A stretch of 39,311 nt of DNA from Magnetococcales bacterium (GTDB lineage Bacteria > Pseudomonadota > Magnetococcia > Magnetococcales > Magnetaquicoccaceae), in contig JADGAR010000034.1 in NCBI GenBank assembly GCA_015231915.1, positions 1 to 39,311 of the forward strand, written 5' to 3'. The position numbers were made by a program, and so were the translations under genes. The notes below the pieces were generated by a model. It was not told the origin of the DNA and did not search any database. It worked only from the letters and a program-made list of their open reading frames with translations. How positions within the stretch are numbered: the first letter of the stretch is position 1; every line of letters begins with the position of its first letter. Below are positions 8,046 to 15,584 of this stretch, piece by piece.

Positions 8046-8849
8046 ATGGCCGACTTCCAATTCACGCTGCACCCCATCAGCGCCCATCCCCTTTTTTGGG
8101 CCATCCTGTTCGGATTGGTGGCGCTTTGGGCCATCCTGCGTTTTCTGATCATCCCCATCCAAAGAAAACGCCACATCCTCCAATCCGTGGCCTATTGCCC
8201 GTCCCTGCTCCTGCCCGTCCTGCCCAAGGAAAATGATGTCGCCATCTTCTCACCCAGCCGCAGGCTGAAATTTTTCGGCTATCGCGTCAACCTCCATCAA
8301 TTGACCTGCTCCTGTGTCCGCTTCCGGCGGTTTCGTGGCTTCTACCCGCCAAACGACATTCGACGTCTCTGTCGCCACCTGCGCAAGGAGCTTGCCGCCA
8401 CCAATCTCTTCAACGAGTTCGATGAACTCACCCGCGCGCTCATCCTCTTCCGGCTGCGGGACTCCTGCTACATCCGCGAACCGGTCCTCAACTCGGAGGC
8501 GATCTTCGGCTTTCATCCCAGAACTTCGATCGTGCGGGTCTATACCTTCCGCAAGAATCCCGACGACCCCCCCCAAGGCCCGTTCACCGGGCCGGTGGAC
8601 AAGTTCACCTACCACCATCGCCAGGAAATCTGGATCTACGGCACCCCGCCCCCCAATTGCGAAGCGATCTTGACGCTCATCGCAGAAATCATGACGGCAT
8701 GCAAGGCCAAATATCCCAAACCCCAGCGCCTGCCCACCATGCGCGAGGAACTCCTCGAACCCATTCCGGTACATCCGAATCCCGAAGACGTCACCCAGAT
8801 CCGGGAAAAGCGACGCAACGCCGCAAAAACGACAACGCCACTGCGTTGA
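8046..8849 (+). CDS. Membrane-anchored protein with SWIM-like zinc finger
   Basis: A 267-residue protein whose overall family I do not recognise. One strong transmembrane segment lies near the N-terminus (about residues 15-37, LFWAILFGLVALWAILRFLI), followed by basic residues, so the rest is probably cytoplasmic. Residues 88-111 read C88-S-C90, 18 residues, C109-R-H111, exactly the CxCx(n)CxH arrangement of SWIM zinc fingers, which bind nucleic acid or protein. Downstream there is a mixed alpha/beta region with an HHRQEIWIYG strand, and a basic tail (KRRNAAKTTTPLR). It has its own promoter and no obvious operon partner. The ribosome site is weak (AAGGG about 11 bases before ATG). Zinc binding is inferred from spacing alone. 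Confidence 0.65.
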   Translation: MADFQFTLHPISAHPLFWAILFGLVALWAILRFLIIPIQRKRHILQSVAYCPSLLLPVLPKENDVAIFSPSRRLKFFGYRVNLHQLTCSCVRFRRFRGFYPPNDIRRLCRHLRKELAATNLFNEFDELTRALILFRLRDSCYIREPVLNSEAIFGFHPRTSIVRVYTFRKNPDDPPQGPFTGPVDKFTYHHRQEIWIYGTPPPNCEAILTLIAEIMTACKAKYPKPQRLPTMREELLEPIPVHPNPEDVTQIREKRRNAAKTTTPLR

Positions 8850-8866
8850 CCTTCAAGGCATGCAAA

Positions 8867-9058
8867 CTAGCGCCCGGCAAGCATCTTGGCGCGTCTGGCA
8901 GCTCCTGGTGTTGTTCTTTTCCCTGTCATCCGTTCCCGCGCGCCTCCCTCCGTCTCACCGTCGCCGATACAGGCCAACAGGTCCGCGCGGGTGGCCACGA
9001 ACAAGGTATACCCCCGCACCGGGACCTCCCAACCACTTTTGGCATTGGTTCTTTGCAT
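8867..9058 (-). CDS. Small basic protein of unknown function
   Basis: A 63-residue reading frame beginning MQRTNAKSGWEVPVRGYTLF and ending with a Lys/Arg-rich tail. A strong ribosome site, GAGGAG, lies seven bases before the ATG at 9058, which is the main argument that it is translated. No family is recognised. It overlaps a second minus-strand frame (GTG at 9152) that also has a strong ribosome site. It occupies the otherwise empty gap between the SWIM-like gene and the Ala/Lys/Pro-rich gene. It could be spurious. Confidence 0.4.
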   Translation of the reverse strand: MQRTNAKSGWEVPVRGYTLFVATRADLLACIGDGETEGGARERMTGKRTTPGAARRAKMLAGR

Positions 9059-9152
9059 GATTTTTCTCCTCGGTCTTGCGTTCATGATCGGTTTTTGCTG
9101 CTTTGTCGATATCCCGTTCGCAATCCACTTGCCAACACCGCAAGGATGCCAC
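8955..9152 (-). CDS. Possible small protein with GTG start, overlapping frame
   Basis: A 65-residue frame whose GTG at 9152 follows AGGAGG by about six bases on the minus strand. The product is hydrophilic in the middle (DIDKAAKTDHERKTEEKNHAK) with three Cys and no recognised family. It overlaps the frame at 8867-9058 in a different phase. One of the two may be a leader or neither may be a gene. Listed because of the ribosome site only. Confidence 0.2.
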   Translation of the reverse strand: MASLRCWQVDCERDIDKAAKTDHERKTEEKNHAKNQCQKWLGGPGAGVYLVRGHPRGPVGLYRRR

Positions 9153-9248
9153 AATTGCCTCCTGCCATCTTGAAATTCATTAATCCATTCGATCAAAAAA
9201 ATCCATCGAAAGGATCCGAATTTTGATTGCTGACGCCATGGATTCGCA

Positions 9249-9254
9249 TATAAT
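9249..9254 (+). promoter_or_regulatory. -10 element of a promoter for the Ala/Lys/Pro-rich gene
   Basis: A perfect TATAAT lies 44 bases before the ATG at 9298. The -35 is poor (TTGCTG at 9227-9232 with a 16-base spacer, or TTGATT at 9223 with 20 bases). Confidence 0.45.
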
Positions 9255-9297
9255 AGCTGCTTACCAATAACAATCAGATGCTTCCATGGAGGAAGGT

Positions 9298-9447
9298 ATG
9301 GCCGTTGCAAAACAACCCCCCGCAGCAAAACCAGCAGCCAAACCCGCGGCGGCAGCCAAACCCGCGGCGAGCAAGACGGCAGCCAAACCGGCGGCCCCCG
9401 CCGCCAAACCGACCACATCCCCCAAGGGTGCGGCCAAGGGCAGGTAA
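9298..9447 (+). CDS. Small Ala/Lys/Pro-rich histone-H1-like basic protein
   Basis: A 49-residue protein made almost entirely of Ala, Lys and Pro in AAKP/AAAAK units, ending KGAAKGR. Composition resembles the C-terminal tails of eukaryotic histone H1 and of bacterial AlgP or Hc1-type DNA-binding proteins, so non-specific nucleic-acid binding is a reasonable guess, not a demonstrated function. Expression signals are unusually complete for so small a gene: TATAAT at 9249, GGAGG five bases from the ATG, and a strong terminator at 9483-9514. It is a single-gene transcription unit. There are no acidic residues at all. Confidence 0.7.
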   Translation: MAVAKQPPAAKPAAKPAAAAKPAASKTAAKPAAPAAKPTTSPKGAAKGR

Positions 9448-9482
9448 GCCACCCCTGCTGAACCAGGCACGGGAGAGTGTAG

Positions 9483-9514
9483 AGACCTCTGGGGCGACCC
9501 GGAGGTCTTTTTTT
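9483..9514 (+). terminator. Intrinsic terminator
   Basis: AGACCTC (9483-9489) pairs with GAGGTCT (9502-9508), extended inside by GGG/CCC, and is followed by a run of T. It ends the Ala/Lys/Pro-rich gene. Its T-run overlaps the stop codon of the convergent ATP-grasp gene. Confidence 0.85.
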
Positions 9515-10502
9515 ATGGTTGGCAACCTGCAGCGAGGCGTTCTTGCGCCGCCTCCACCATGGCCAGGATCAGGCGGGCGTGGGACCAGCCGGCAAACCCG
9601 GCCAGAATGGGCAGGCCGGAAAGGGTGGGGTGCAGACCGGGCAACGGATTGATCTCCAGAAAGTGGGGGATGCCGGCGGCATCGGAACGCAGATCGATGC
9701 GTCCCGCGTCGCGGCATCCCGTCAGTCGGTAGATGGCCAGGCCGGTCGCAAGGGCCATGCGCGCTTCGGGATCGTCCACCCGGCGGTAGTGGACGCGGCT
9801 GGCAGATTCCTCCTTGGTGGCAAAACCGTAAATGCCGGCATCTTGTGCGTTGCGCACGACGATCTCCGCCACCTCGTGGAGCATCGGGTTTGCTCCATTG
9901 CCCACGATCCCCACGGTGAACTCCCTGCCGGGCAGGAAGGGTTCCGCCAGGACCGGCTGGCCGAACCGGCGCCGCAAATCCCGGAACCGGACGGCTAGAG
10001 CGGTCGGGTTTTCCACCCGGGAGGCGATATCACACCCCTTGCCGCTCCCTTCTGCCACTGGTTTGACGAAGAGTGGAAATGGCAAAGAGCAGGTTGCGAG
10101 GTCCGTTTCGTTTTCCAGCAGGCAAAATGGCGTGGTGGGCAGGCCCGCATCCCGTGCCAGACGTTTGCAGAGCGCCTTGTCCAGGGTGATGGCCATGGTC
10201 ACGGCGTCGGAGAAGAGGCATGGAATGGCATAGGCTTCCAGCAGCGCGGGCACCAGGGCTTCCCGGCTTCTGCCCACCATGCCTTCGGCGATATTGAAGA
10301 CCAGGTCCCAGCGTGCGCCGGTCGCCAGTGCGGCAACCAGTGCCCGCGCCGAACCGACACGTTCGATGTGATGGCCCGCCGAACGCAGGGCCGTCTCCAG
10401 GGCATCCAGGGTTTCTGGCCGGTCGAACTCGGCCAACGCCTCCTCGTTCAGGCCCAGATTTTGGTATTCCTCCCGCAAGTCGTACACCAGGGCGATACGC
10501 AC
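9513..10502 (-). CDS. ATP-grasp ligase related to D-alanine-D-alanine ligase
   Basis: A 329-residue ATP-grasp enzyme. It shows the D-Ala-D-Ala ligase layout: N-terminal fold MRIALVYDLREEYQ, DLVFNIAEGMVGRSREA, DKALCKRLARDAGLPT, the ATP-binding FPLFVKPVAEGSGKG (about residues 143-157), VLAEPFLPGREFTVGI and the metal/phosphate motif HFLEINPLPGLHP near the C-terminus. These enzymes join an acyl-phosphate to an amine. The N-terminal half departs from true Ddl, and there are no mur or fts genes nearby, so the substrate may be a different amino acid or peptide. It is convergent with the small basic-protein gene. Confidence 0.85.
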   Translation of the reverse strand: MRIALVYDLREEYQNLGLNEEALAEFDRPETLDALETALRSAGHHIERVGSARALVAALATGARWDLVFNIAEGMVGRSREALVPALLEAYAIPCLFSDAVTMAITLDKALCKRLARDAGLPTTPFCLLENETDLATCSLPFPLFVKPVAEGSGKGCDIASRVENPTALAVRFRDLRRRFGQPVLAEPFLPGREFTVGIVGNGANPMLHEVAEIVVRNAQDAGIYGFATKEESASRVHYRRVDDPEARMALATGLAIYRLTGCRDAGRIDLRSDAAGIPHFLEINPLPGLHPTLSGLPILAGFAGWSHARLILAMVEAAQERLAAGCQP

Positions 10503-10544
10503 GTCAGATTCTCCAGGATTGCATCAGATCCAACTCACCTGGAA

Positions 10545-11561
10545 TCACGATGCGAACACCTCATCCACGGAGTTGGCGAACAGGATGTTTTCGCTCCATG
10601 TTTCCAGCAGTTCCAGGCGTGTCGATCTGACCTTCTCCGTCACCCGGTCCGGCATCGGGCCAAACTTGCGGCGCATCTGTTTCAACAGCATGGCAGCGGC
10701 TTCTTCCTGGCGTCCTTCCTGGCGTCCTTCCTGGCGTCCTTCCTGGCGTCCTTCCTGGCGTCCCTGCACCAGCAGATGTTCCAGCTTTGGAATGGCGGAC
10801 AACTCATTTTCGGGCATTGTGTCCACCAGAAAGTCGAACCATTCCCTGCCGAGCAATGCCATCTGCTCTGGTGTGACGCCCTCCAATTCCGGGTCGTGCA
10901 ATGAACCTTGCATGAGCAACCTCCATAAACCGACAACGTTCTGACAAAACGCAACCGAAATCCGAAACAATCCGTTCTGTTTGATGGTCTGAAATGCCTT
11001 CCTTCTTTCATCCGGGCGGCTGGCAAAGCATTTCAAGGGGGCGTTTCCCGCATTGTCCGTCAGTTCATTCAGCAGAATCAAGCGAATCGTACCGCCCCAG
11101 AGCGGCTTGCTTTCGTAGACCCCATCAGGTCCGACAGGGCGGAAGGAATAGCGTTCGATGAATCCTGGCCGGGGCGTGATGGCACTGATGAGGACACTCT
11201 GTAACTGCCGTCTTTGCAGATCCATGCTGTTCAGAAACAAGGTGTCGTACATCGACAGCCAGGCAAGCGCATCCTCGTTCAGGCTTTCGGTGATCTTCAA
11301 CTCGGCCAGGATGTGATCCGCCTCCAGATCCCACAGCCCGTCGGACAAGAGCGAACGCTGAGCCTGGGTCCACTGTTCCTGCCGACGCCGGATCAGAATC
11401 AGATCCGCCCTGGGCGGCGTGGAGGTGACGGGTACTTCCACGCGCACTTCGATGCCCACAGGCTCCAACAACCCTTGCAGGGTCGCTCCAACCAGAGTGT
11501 GCCAGTGGGTCTTGCCCGTCACGCCTTGTCCTTTCAACGTCGGAGGATCACTTTGGGCCAT
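10545..11561 (-). CDS. Rpn-family PD-(D/E)XK nuclease/transposase-like protein
   Basis: A 338-residue protein of the Rpn (recombination-promoting nuclease, DUF4351-type) group. The nuclease core is RADLILIRR followed by DHILAELKITESL, which gives the D...ExK active-site pattern near residues 52 and 88. The C-terminal third has the repeat (GRQE)n encoded by five exact 12-bp units, then a DUF4351-like end (FGPMPDRVTEKVRS...LLETWSENIL). Known members nick or cleave DNA and promote RecA-independent recombination; some are phase-variable by repeat number. Its ATG overlaps the end of the kamA-like gene by 14 bases in the same direction. Confidence 0.8.
   Translation of the reverse strand: MAQSDPPTLKGQGVTGKTHWHTLVGATLQGLLEPVGIEVRVEVPVTSTPPRADLILIRRRQEQWTQAQRSLLSDGLWDLEADHILAELKITESLNEDALAWLSMYDTLFLNSMDLQRRQLQSVLISAITPRPGFIERYSFRPVGPDGVYESKPLWGGTIRLILLNELTDNAGNAPLKCFASRPDERRKAFQTIKQNGLFRISVAFCQNVVGLWRLLMQGSLHDPELEGVTPEQMALLGREWFDFLVDTMPENELSAIPKLEHLLVQGRQEGRQEGRQEGRQEGRQEEAAAMLLKQMRRKFGPMPDRVTEKVRSTRLELLETWSENILFANSVDEVFAS
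10703..10762 (+). repeat. Five exact tandem 12-bp repeats inside the Rpn-like gene
   Basis: The unit cttcctggcgtc occurs five times without a mismatch (10703-10762) and encodes alternating EGRQ on the minus strand. Because the unit is a multiple of three, gain or loss of copies changes the length of the protein without a frameshift. Confidence 0.95.
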
Positions 11562-12711
11562 CTTGCGTCAAGTCCTGCTTTTCGGCAAGAAAAATATCCA
11601 CCCGCGACTCGAACGCGCCTGCCGAACGGTCGGATTCCGGCGCCGTGTCATCGGGATAGTGAAAAAACCGGCCCTGATGGTTGCGCAACAACCAACGATC
11701 CCCTTTGCGTCCGACAATTCCGTCCGGGACGATGGGGATCTTGCCGCCCCCACCGGGGGCATCGATCACCAGAGTGGGCACCGCGTAGCCGCTGACATGG
11801 CCGCGCAGTCCGTCGATGAGGCTTCTTCCCACTGCCACCGGAGTGCGAAAATGGCCGGTGCCGACAATGGGATCGCACTGGTAGAGATAGTAGGGTCGCA
11901 CCCGGTTTTGCAACAATCCCTGCATCAGGGCGCGCAGGGTGTCCGGATCGTCGTTGATCCCCCGCAGCAGGACGGTCTGACTGCCCAGCATGATCCCGGC
12001 ATCCATCAAACGGGCCAGTGCCCGTTCGACTTCCGGAGTCAACTCCCTGGGGTGGGTGACATGCAGACTGACGACCAGGGGATGAAAGCGGCGCAGGGTG
12101 CGCACCAGCTTTTTCGTGATGCGCATGGGCAGGACCATGGGGATCTTGCTGCCGATGCGCAGCAACGCCACATGCGGAATGGCCCGCAACCGCTCCAGAA
12201 GAGAGGCCAGACGACCGGTGCCCAACAGCAAAGGATCGCCGCCGGTAATCAACACGTCACGGATGCCCGGATGCGCGGCAATGTAGTCGATGGCCTCCTG
12301 CCAGTGCCGCGTCCCCATCCTCCCGCCGAACAGACGGGAACGGGTGCAGTAGCGGCAGTAGGTGGCGCAACGGTCGATGGCCAGCAGCGCCACCCGATCC
12401 GGATAGCGATGAATCAGGCCGGGGACCACCCGGTCCCGTTCCTCCTGCAAGGGATCCTCCGTCTCGCCGGGAAGCACGCGCCCTTCGTCCGGGAGCGGCA
12501 CCAGCGTCCGACGCAAAGGATCGCGCGGGTCTTCCGGGTCCATCAAGGCGGCGTAATAGGGGGTGATCGCCACCGGAAAGCGTCCGGGGGCGGCAGTGAG
12601 CGCCTCCCGCTCCTCCGGCACAAGCTGGAAATGACGTTCCAGGTCGGCCAGGGTGCGGATGCGGTGGCGCAACTGCCAGCGCCAATCCTGCCAACGCGAC
12701 GACCGTTCCAT
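11548..12711 (-). CDS. Lysine 2,3-aminomutase family radical SAM protein (KamA/EpmB-like)
   Basis: A 387-residue radical SAM enzyme using SAM and PLP. The cluster motif CATYCRYCTRSRLFGG has the CxxxCxxC Cys near residues 113-120. DVLITGGDPLLL follows, with the SLHVTHPRELTPEV region and the C-terminal VIDAPGGGGKIPIVPDG that is typical of KamA proteins with a PLP-binding region. Family members shift the alpha-amino group of lysine to the beta position. Two roles are possible: free lysine 2,3-aminomutase, or EpmB modification of elongation factor P. I cannot separate these. No efp or epmA gene is seen here. The ATG lies one base after the thpR stop, so the two are coupled. Confidence 0.87.
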   Translation of the reverse strand: MERSSRWQDWRWQLRHRIRTLADLERHFQLVPEEREALTAAPGRFPVAITPYYAALMDPEDPRDPLRRTLVPLPDEGRVLPGETEDPLQEERDRVVPGLIHRYPDRVALLAIDRCATYCRYCTRSRLFGGRMGTRHWQEAIDYIAAHPGIRDVLITGGDPLLLGTGRLASLLERLRAIPHVALLRIGSKIPMVLPMRITKKLVRTLRRFHPLVVSLHVTHPRELTPEVERALARLMDAGIMLGSQTVLLRGINDDPDTLRALMQGLLQNRVRPYYLYQCDPIVGTGHFRTPVAVGRSLIDGLRGHVSGYAVPTLVIDAPGGGGKIPIVPDGIVGRKGDRWLLRNHQGRFFHYPDDTAPESDRSAGAFESRVDIFLAEKQDLTQDGPK

Positions 12712-12712
12712 G

Positions 12713-13261
12713 TCACCCGGCGGCCAACTGCGCCCGGTGCAGCACGCGGTAACGCACCCCTTCCGGTCGCATCGAAGATTGATACAACAGCAACTCGTCT
12801 ATCGGCCAAGGGGTTGCGCACATTGTTGGCTCCTGTTGCCAGGTGGGCGCCTCGGCGATTTCGGCCTGTGCCCGCGCCAACGTCAGATGAGGTCGAAACG
12901 AACGGGTCTCTTGCGACAGGGGAGGGAGCGCGGCCACGTCCCGGACCAGCCGGGACAAGGGCCGCTCTTCCGGTTCCCGGATTCCCAGCCACAACACCCG
13001 CGCCCGCCGCGCATCGGGAAACACCCCCCAGCCGGACACGGTCAAGGAGAAGGGAGGATGTGCAGCGGCCACAACGCCCAACGCCTCCCGCCACCCCGCG
13101 AGATCCGCAGCCGGCACCTCACCCAGAAAACGGGCGGTCAAGTGGTAATTTTCCGGCACCACCCAACGCCAACCGGCAAGCCGCGACCGCGCCTCCCCGG
13201 CCAGACCGGCAACGCAATGGCGCAAATCCTCCGGCATGGCAAAACCGATGAACAGGCGCAT
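12713..13261 (-). CDS. thpR: RNA 2',3'-cyclic phosphodiesterase
   Basis: A 2H-phosphoesterase that opens 2',3'-cyclic phosphates on RNA ends. The two signature HxTx motifs are present: NYHLTARFLGEV and RPHLTLARA. The start at 13261 gives MRLFIGFAMPEDLR, matching the family N-terminus. An ATG at 13273 or 13312 would add four or 17 residues. It is the first gene of a minus-strand pair with the kamA-like gene (one-base gap) and diverges from yjbQ. Confidence 0.88.
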   Translation of the reverse strand: MRLFIGFAMPEDLRHCVAGLAGEARSRLAGWRWVVPENYHLTARFLGEVPAADLAGWREALGVVAAAHPPFSLTVSGWGVFPDARRARVLWLGIREPEERPLSRLVRDVAALPPLSQETRSFRPHLTLARAQAEIAEAPTWQQEPTMCATPWPIDELLLYQSSMRPEGVRYRVLHRAQLAAG

Positions 13262-13307
13262 GGAATCCGCCATTGCCGACGCTCTTTGAGAAAGGGTATC
13301 ATGGGAC

Positions 13308-13727
13308 ATGCGACAGACTCGAACCACACTCTTCTTCACCACGCGCGGCCCAGGCATGCACGACATCACCGCCGCCATCGACCGCTGGCTGCAACAGGAA
13401 AACGCCCGGCTGGGGGTGTTGACCCTCTTTTGCCGGCACACCTCCGCCAGCCTCGTGATCCAGGAAAACGCCGACCCCGACGTGACCCGCGACCTGACCG
13501 GCTTTCTGGACCACCTGGTCCCGGAACGGGGCATGGGCTTCCGCCACGTCAGCGAAGGGAGCGACGACATGCCCGCCCACGTCAAGACCGCCCTGACCGG
13601 GGTTTCCCTTGCCATCCCGGTGGCCGATGGCCGCATGACTCTTGGCACCTGGCAGGGGATCTTCCTGTGCGAACACCGCCACCATCCCCACCAGCGCCAG
13701 ATCGTGGCCCACTTCATGGGCGATTGA
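13308..13727 (+). CDS. yjbQ: YjbQ family (UPF0047) protein
   Basis: A 139-residue YjbQ-family protein, annotated in databases as a secondary thiamine-phosphate synthase-type enzyme. Conserved blocks are CRHTSASLVIQENADPDVTR, EGSDDMPAHVKTAL and GTWQGIFLCEHR near the C-terminus. The blocks carry the His and Asp/Glu residues that line the family pocket. The biological role in most bacteria is unproven. It starts near the thpR start and ends nine bases before the convergent Trm112-like gene. Confidence 0.88.
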   Translation: MRQTRTTLFFTTRGPGMHDITAAIDRWLQQENARLGVLTLFCRHTSASLVIQENADPDVTRDLTGFLDHLVPERGMGFRHVSEGSDDMPAHVKTALTGVSLAIPVADGRMTLGTWQGIFLCEHRHHPHQRQIVAHFMGD

Positions 13728-13736
13728 GCCGGGCCG

Positions 13737-13904
13737 TCACTCCAGGTTGCGGGCCTCGTCCACCAGCATCACCGGAATGTCTTCCCGGATGGGAAAGGCC
13801 AGACGGTCGAGCCGGCAGATCAGCTCCCCGGCCTTGGCATCGTACTCCAACTCCCCTTTGCACTGGGGACAGACCAGAATTTCCAGCAACCCCTTGTCGA
13901 TCAT
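13737..13904 (-). CDS. Trm112-family zinc-ribbon-like protein
   Basis: A 55-residue YcaR/Trm112-family protein. It begins [21 protein letters not shown], with a CPxC half-ribbon and the conserved [11 protein letters not shown] at the C-terminal side. Eukaryotic Trm112 activates methyltransferases; the bacterial role is unclear. The single remaining Cys further on ([13 protein letters not shown]) means only three Cys are visible, so zinc binding may be incomplete. AAGGAG lies six bases from the ATG. The start codon overlaps the recO stop by four bases (ATGA), so translation is coupled to recO. Confidence 0.87.
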   Translation of the reverse strand: MIDKGLLEILVCPQCKGELEYDAKAGELICRLDRLAFPIREDIPVMLVDEARNLE

Positions 13905-14665
13905 GTCGCGCTCCTTCCATGCATCACACCCGCCAAACGACGAAATACCCGATCCGCAGCCAAGGGACGACCGCCGGTGATCGTCAAACGGGCCACCATC
14001 ATCCGGTAAAACCATTCGAGATCTCCCGCAGGCAGCCGCTCCACGGCCACAGGCCACTCCGGCACGGCCATGGCCTTGCGCACGGCCTCCGGCAGGATTC
14101 GCGGACGCCGCGTGTGGGGGGCGCCGCAGACCGCACAGATCGCCAACCCCCGCGCCAGCGAAAAATACATGTTCCCGCCTTCTTTGCCGCCGCACCCGAC
14201 ACAGGCATCCACCCGCCACCCGTAGCCGAACAGCCACGCCAGACGTCCCAGGGCGACCGCCGCCACCGGCAACGGTTCCCCCCCGGCGTCCAGGGCATCC
14301 AGGGCGCCCTCCATGACCCCATGGACCTCCTCCTGGTGCGCGTCTCCGGGCGGGACATAGCGGTAGACCGCCTCGCCCAGCAGTTGCGCCGCCGCCGAGG
14401 CCACCGGCAGAAAGGGGAGACGGTTGCGCGCCCGTGCGATCTCCACCCCATGCAGACTGCCCATCGCCTGCGCCCCGCGCGCCCGCAGGTCGATGCGCAG
14501 CGAATGAAAGCCGGTCAAGGCCGCGCGGGCTTCGTCCCGGCCCCGCCGGGCGTCCCGCGCCGCTGCGGTCAACGTCCCGTTCCGCCGCGTGAGCAGCACC
14601 ACCACCCAGGAGGCATCGCGAAACGGTATCCGCCGCAACAACAAGGCCTCATCCTCAATCCGCAT
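13901..14665 (-). CDS. recO: DNA repair protein RecO
   Basis: RecO with RecR loads RecA onto SSB-coated single-stranded DNA. The 254-residue protein has the N-terminal OB fold ([20 protein letters not shown]) and a central helical part. The zinc finger is built from CVGCGG near residue 156 and CAVCG about 20 residues later. The C-terminus is a short helical tail. The start overlaps the era stop by 11 bases and the end overlaps the Trm112-like start. This is the classical rnc-era-recO order. Confidence 0.92.
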   Translation of the reverse strand: MRIEDEALLLRRIPFRDASWVVVLLTRRNGTLTAAARDARRGRDEARAALTGFHSLRIDLRARGAQAMGSLHGVEIARARNRLPFLPVASAAAQLLGEAVYRYVPPGDAHQEEVHGVMEGALDALDAGGEPLPVAAVALGRLAWLFGYGWRVDACVGCGGKEGGNMYFSLARGLAICAVCGAPHTRRPRILPEAVRKAMAVPEWPVAVERLPAGDLEWFYRMMVARLTITGGRPLAADRVFRRLAGVMHGRSAT

Positions 14666-15584
14666 CCCCGTCCAGCTCCGCCTGGTAGCCCAGATCCGTC
14701 AATACCCGCGCATCGCCGTTCCAATCCTTTTGCACCCTCGCCACGAGTCGCATGAAGATCGGTCCGCCGAACATCCGTTCCAGTTCCAGGCGCGCCTGCT
14801 CGCCGACCCGCTTGAGCACCTCTCCGCGATGGCCGATGACGATCCCCTTTTGGGACTCGCGCGCCACCAGGATCTCCGCCTCCAGATCCCGCACCTGGGA
14901 CGGCGGCAAACGCATTTCCCACTTCACCACCCGCACGGCCAGGGCATAGGGCAGCTCCTGTTGCAGGCGCATGAACAGCTTTTCCCGGATCACTTCGGCG
15001 ATCCGAAAGGCTTCCGGCTGATCGGTCCACTGGCCGGCGGGGAAATAGCGCGGACCTTCCGGCAGCATCCCGGGCAGGAGCGTCAGCAGCCGCTCCACGT
15101 TGTGGCCGGTCAGCGCCGAGATGGGCACGGCCTCCACGAACATCTCCCCGGCCAGGGAGGCGATCTGTGCCAGGTTTTTCATCAGCCGGTCGTGGGGGGC
15201 GCGGTCCACCTTGTTGAAGACCAGAATCACCCGCGCACCCGCCAGGGGAGGGCGTCCCAGGATCGCCCGGTCCTCGGCGCCGACGCCTCTGGTCGCATCG
15301 ACGAAATAGAGCGTCACATCCGCCTCCCGGCACGAGTCGAAGGCGGTGCGCACCATGGCCCGGTTCAATAGCAGCTTCCCGGGATCGTGAATCCCTGGCG
15401 TGTCCAGGAAGATCAACTGCGCCCCTTCCCGGTCATGCACCCCCAGCACCCGGGTGCGGGTGGTCTGTGCCTTGGGGGTGACGATCGCCGCCTTGCGCCC
15501 CAGCACCCGGTTCAGGAAGGTCGATTTGCCGGTATTGGGCCGCCCGGCGATGGCGATGTATCCGGAGCGAAACGGGGTATTCAT
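14655..15584 (-). CDS. era: GTPase Era
   Basis: GTPase for 16S rRNA maturation and 30S assembly. The 309-residue protein shows G1 GRPNTGKS, the G2 region TPKAQTTRTRVLGV, G3 DTPGIHD and G4 FNKVD. The C-terminal KH domain has KGIVIGHRGEVLKRVGEQ. The end QKDWNGDARVLTDLGYQ is canonical. Era start and rnc stop overlap by four bases (ATGA). Confidence 0.95.
   Translation of the reverse strand: MNTPFRSGYIAIAGRPNTGKSTFLNRVLGRKAAIVTPKAQTTRTRVLGVHDREGAQLIFLDTPGIHDPGKLLLNRAMVRTAFDSCREADVTLYFVDATRGVGAEDRAILGRPPLAGARVILVFNKVDRAPHDRLMKNLAQIASLAGEMFVEAVPISALTGHNVERLLTLLPGMLPEGPRYFPAGQWTDQPEAFRIAEVIREKLFMRLQQELPYALAVRVVKWEMRLPPSQVRDLEAEILVARESQKGIVIGHRGEVLKRVGEQARLELERMFGGPIFMRLVARVQKDWNGDARVLTDLGYQAELDGDAD

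Noticed and set aside
10703-10762. Tandem repeat considered as a CRISPR array
   Set aside because: The 12-bp units are contiguous without spacers and encode protein.
13314-13325. tRNA T-arm-like GGTTCGAGTC on the minus strand
   Set aside because: No acceptor stem or anticodon arm can be built around it, and it lies in the first codons of yjbQ.
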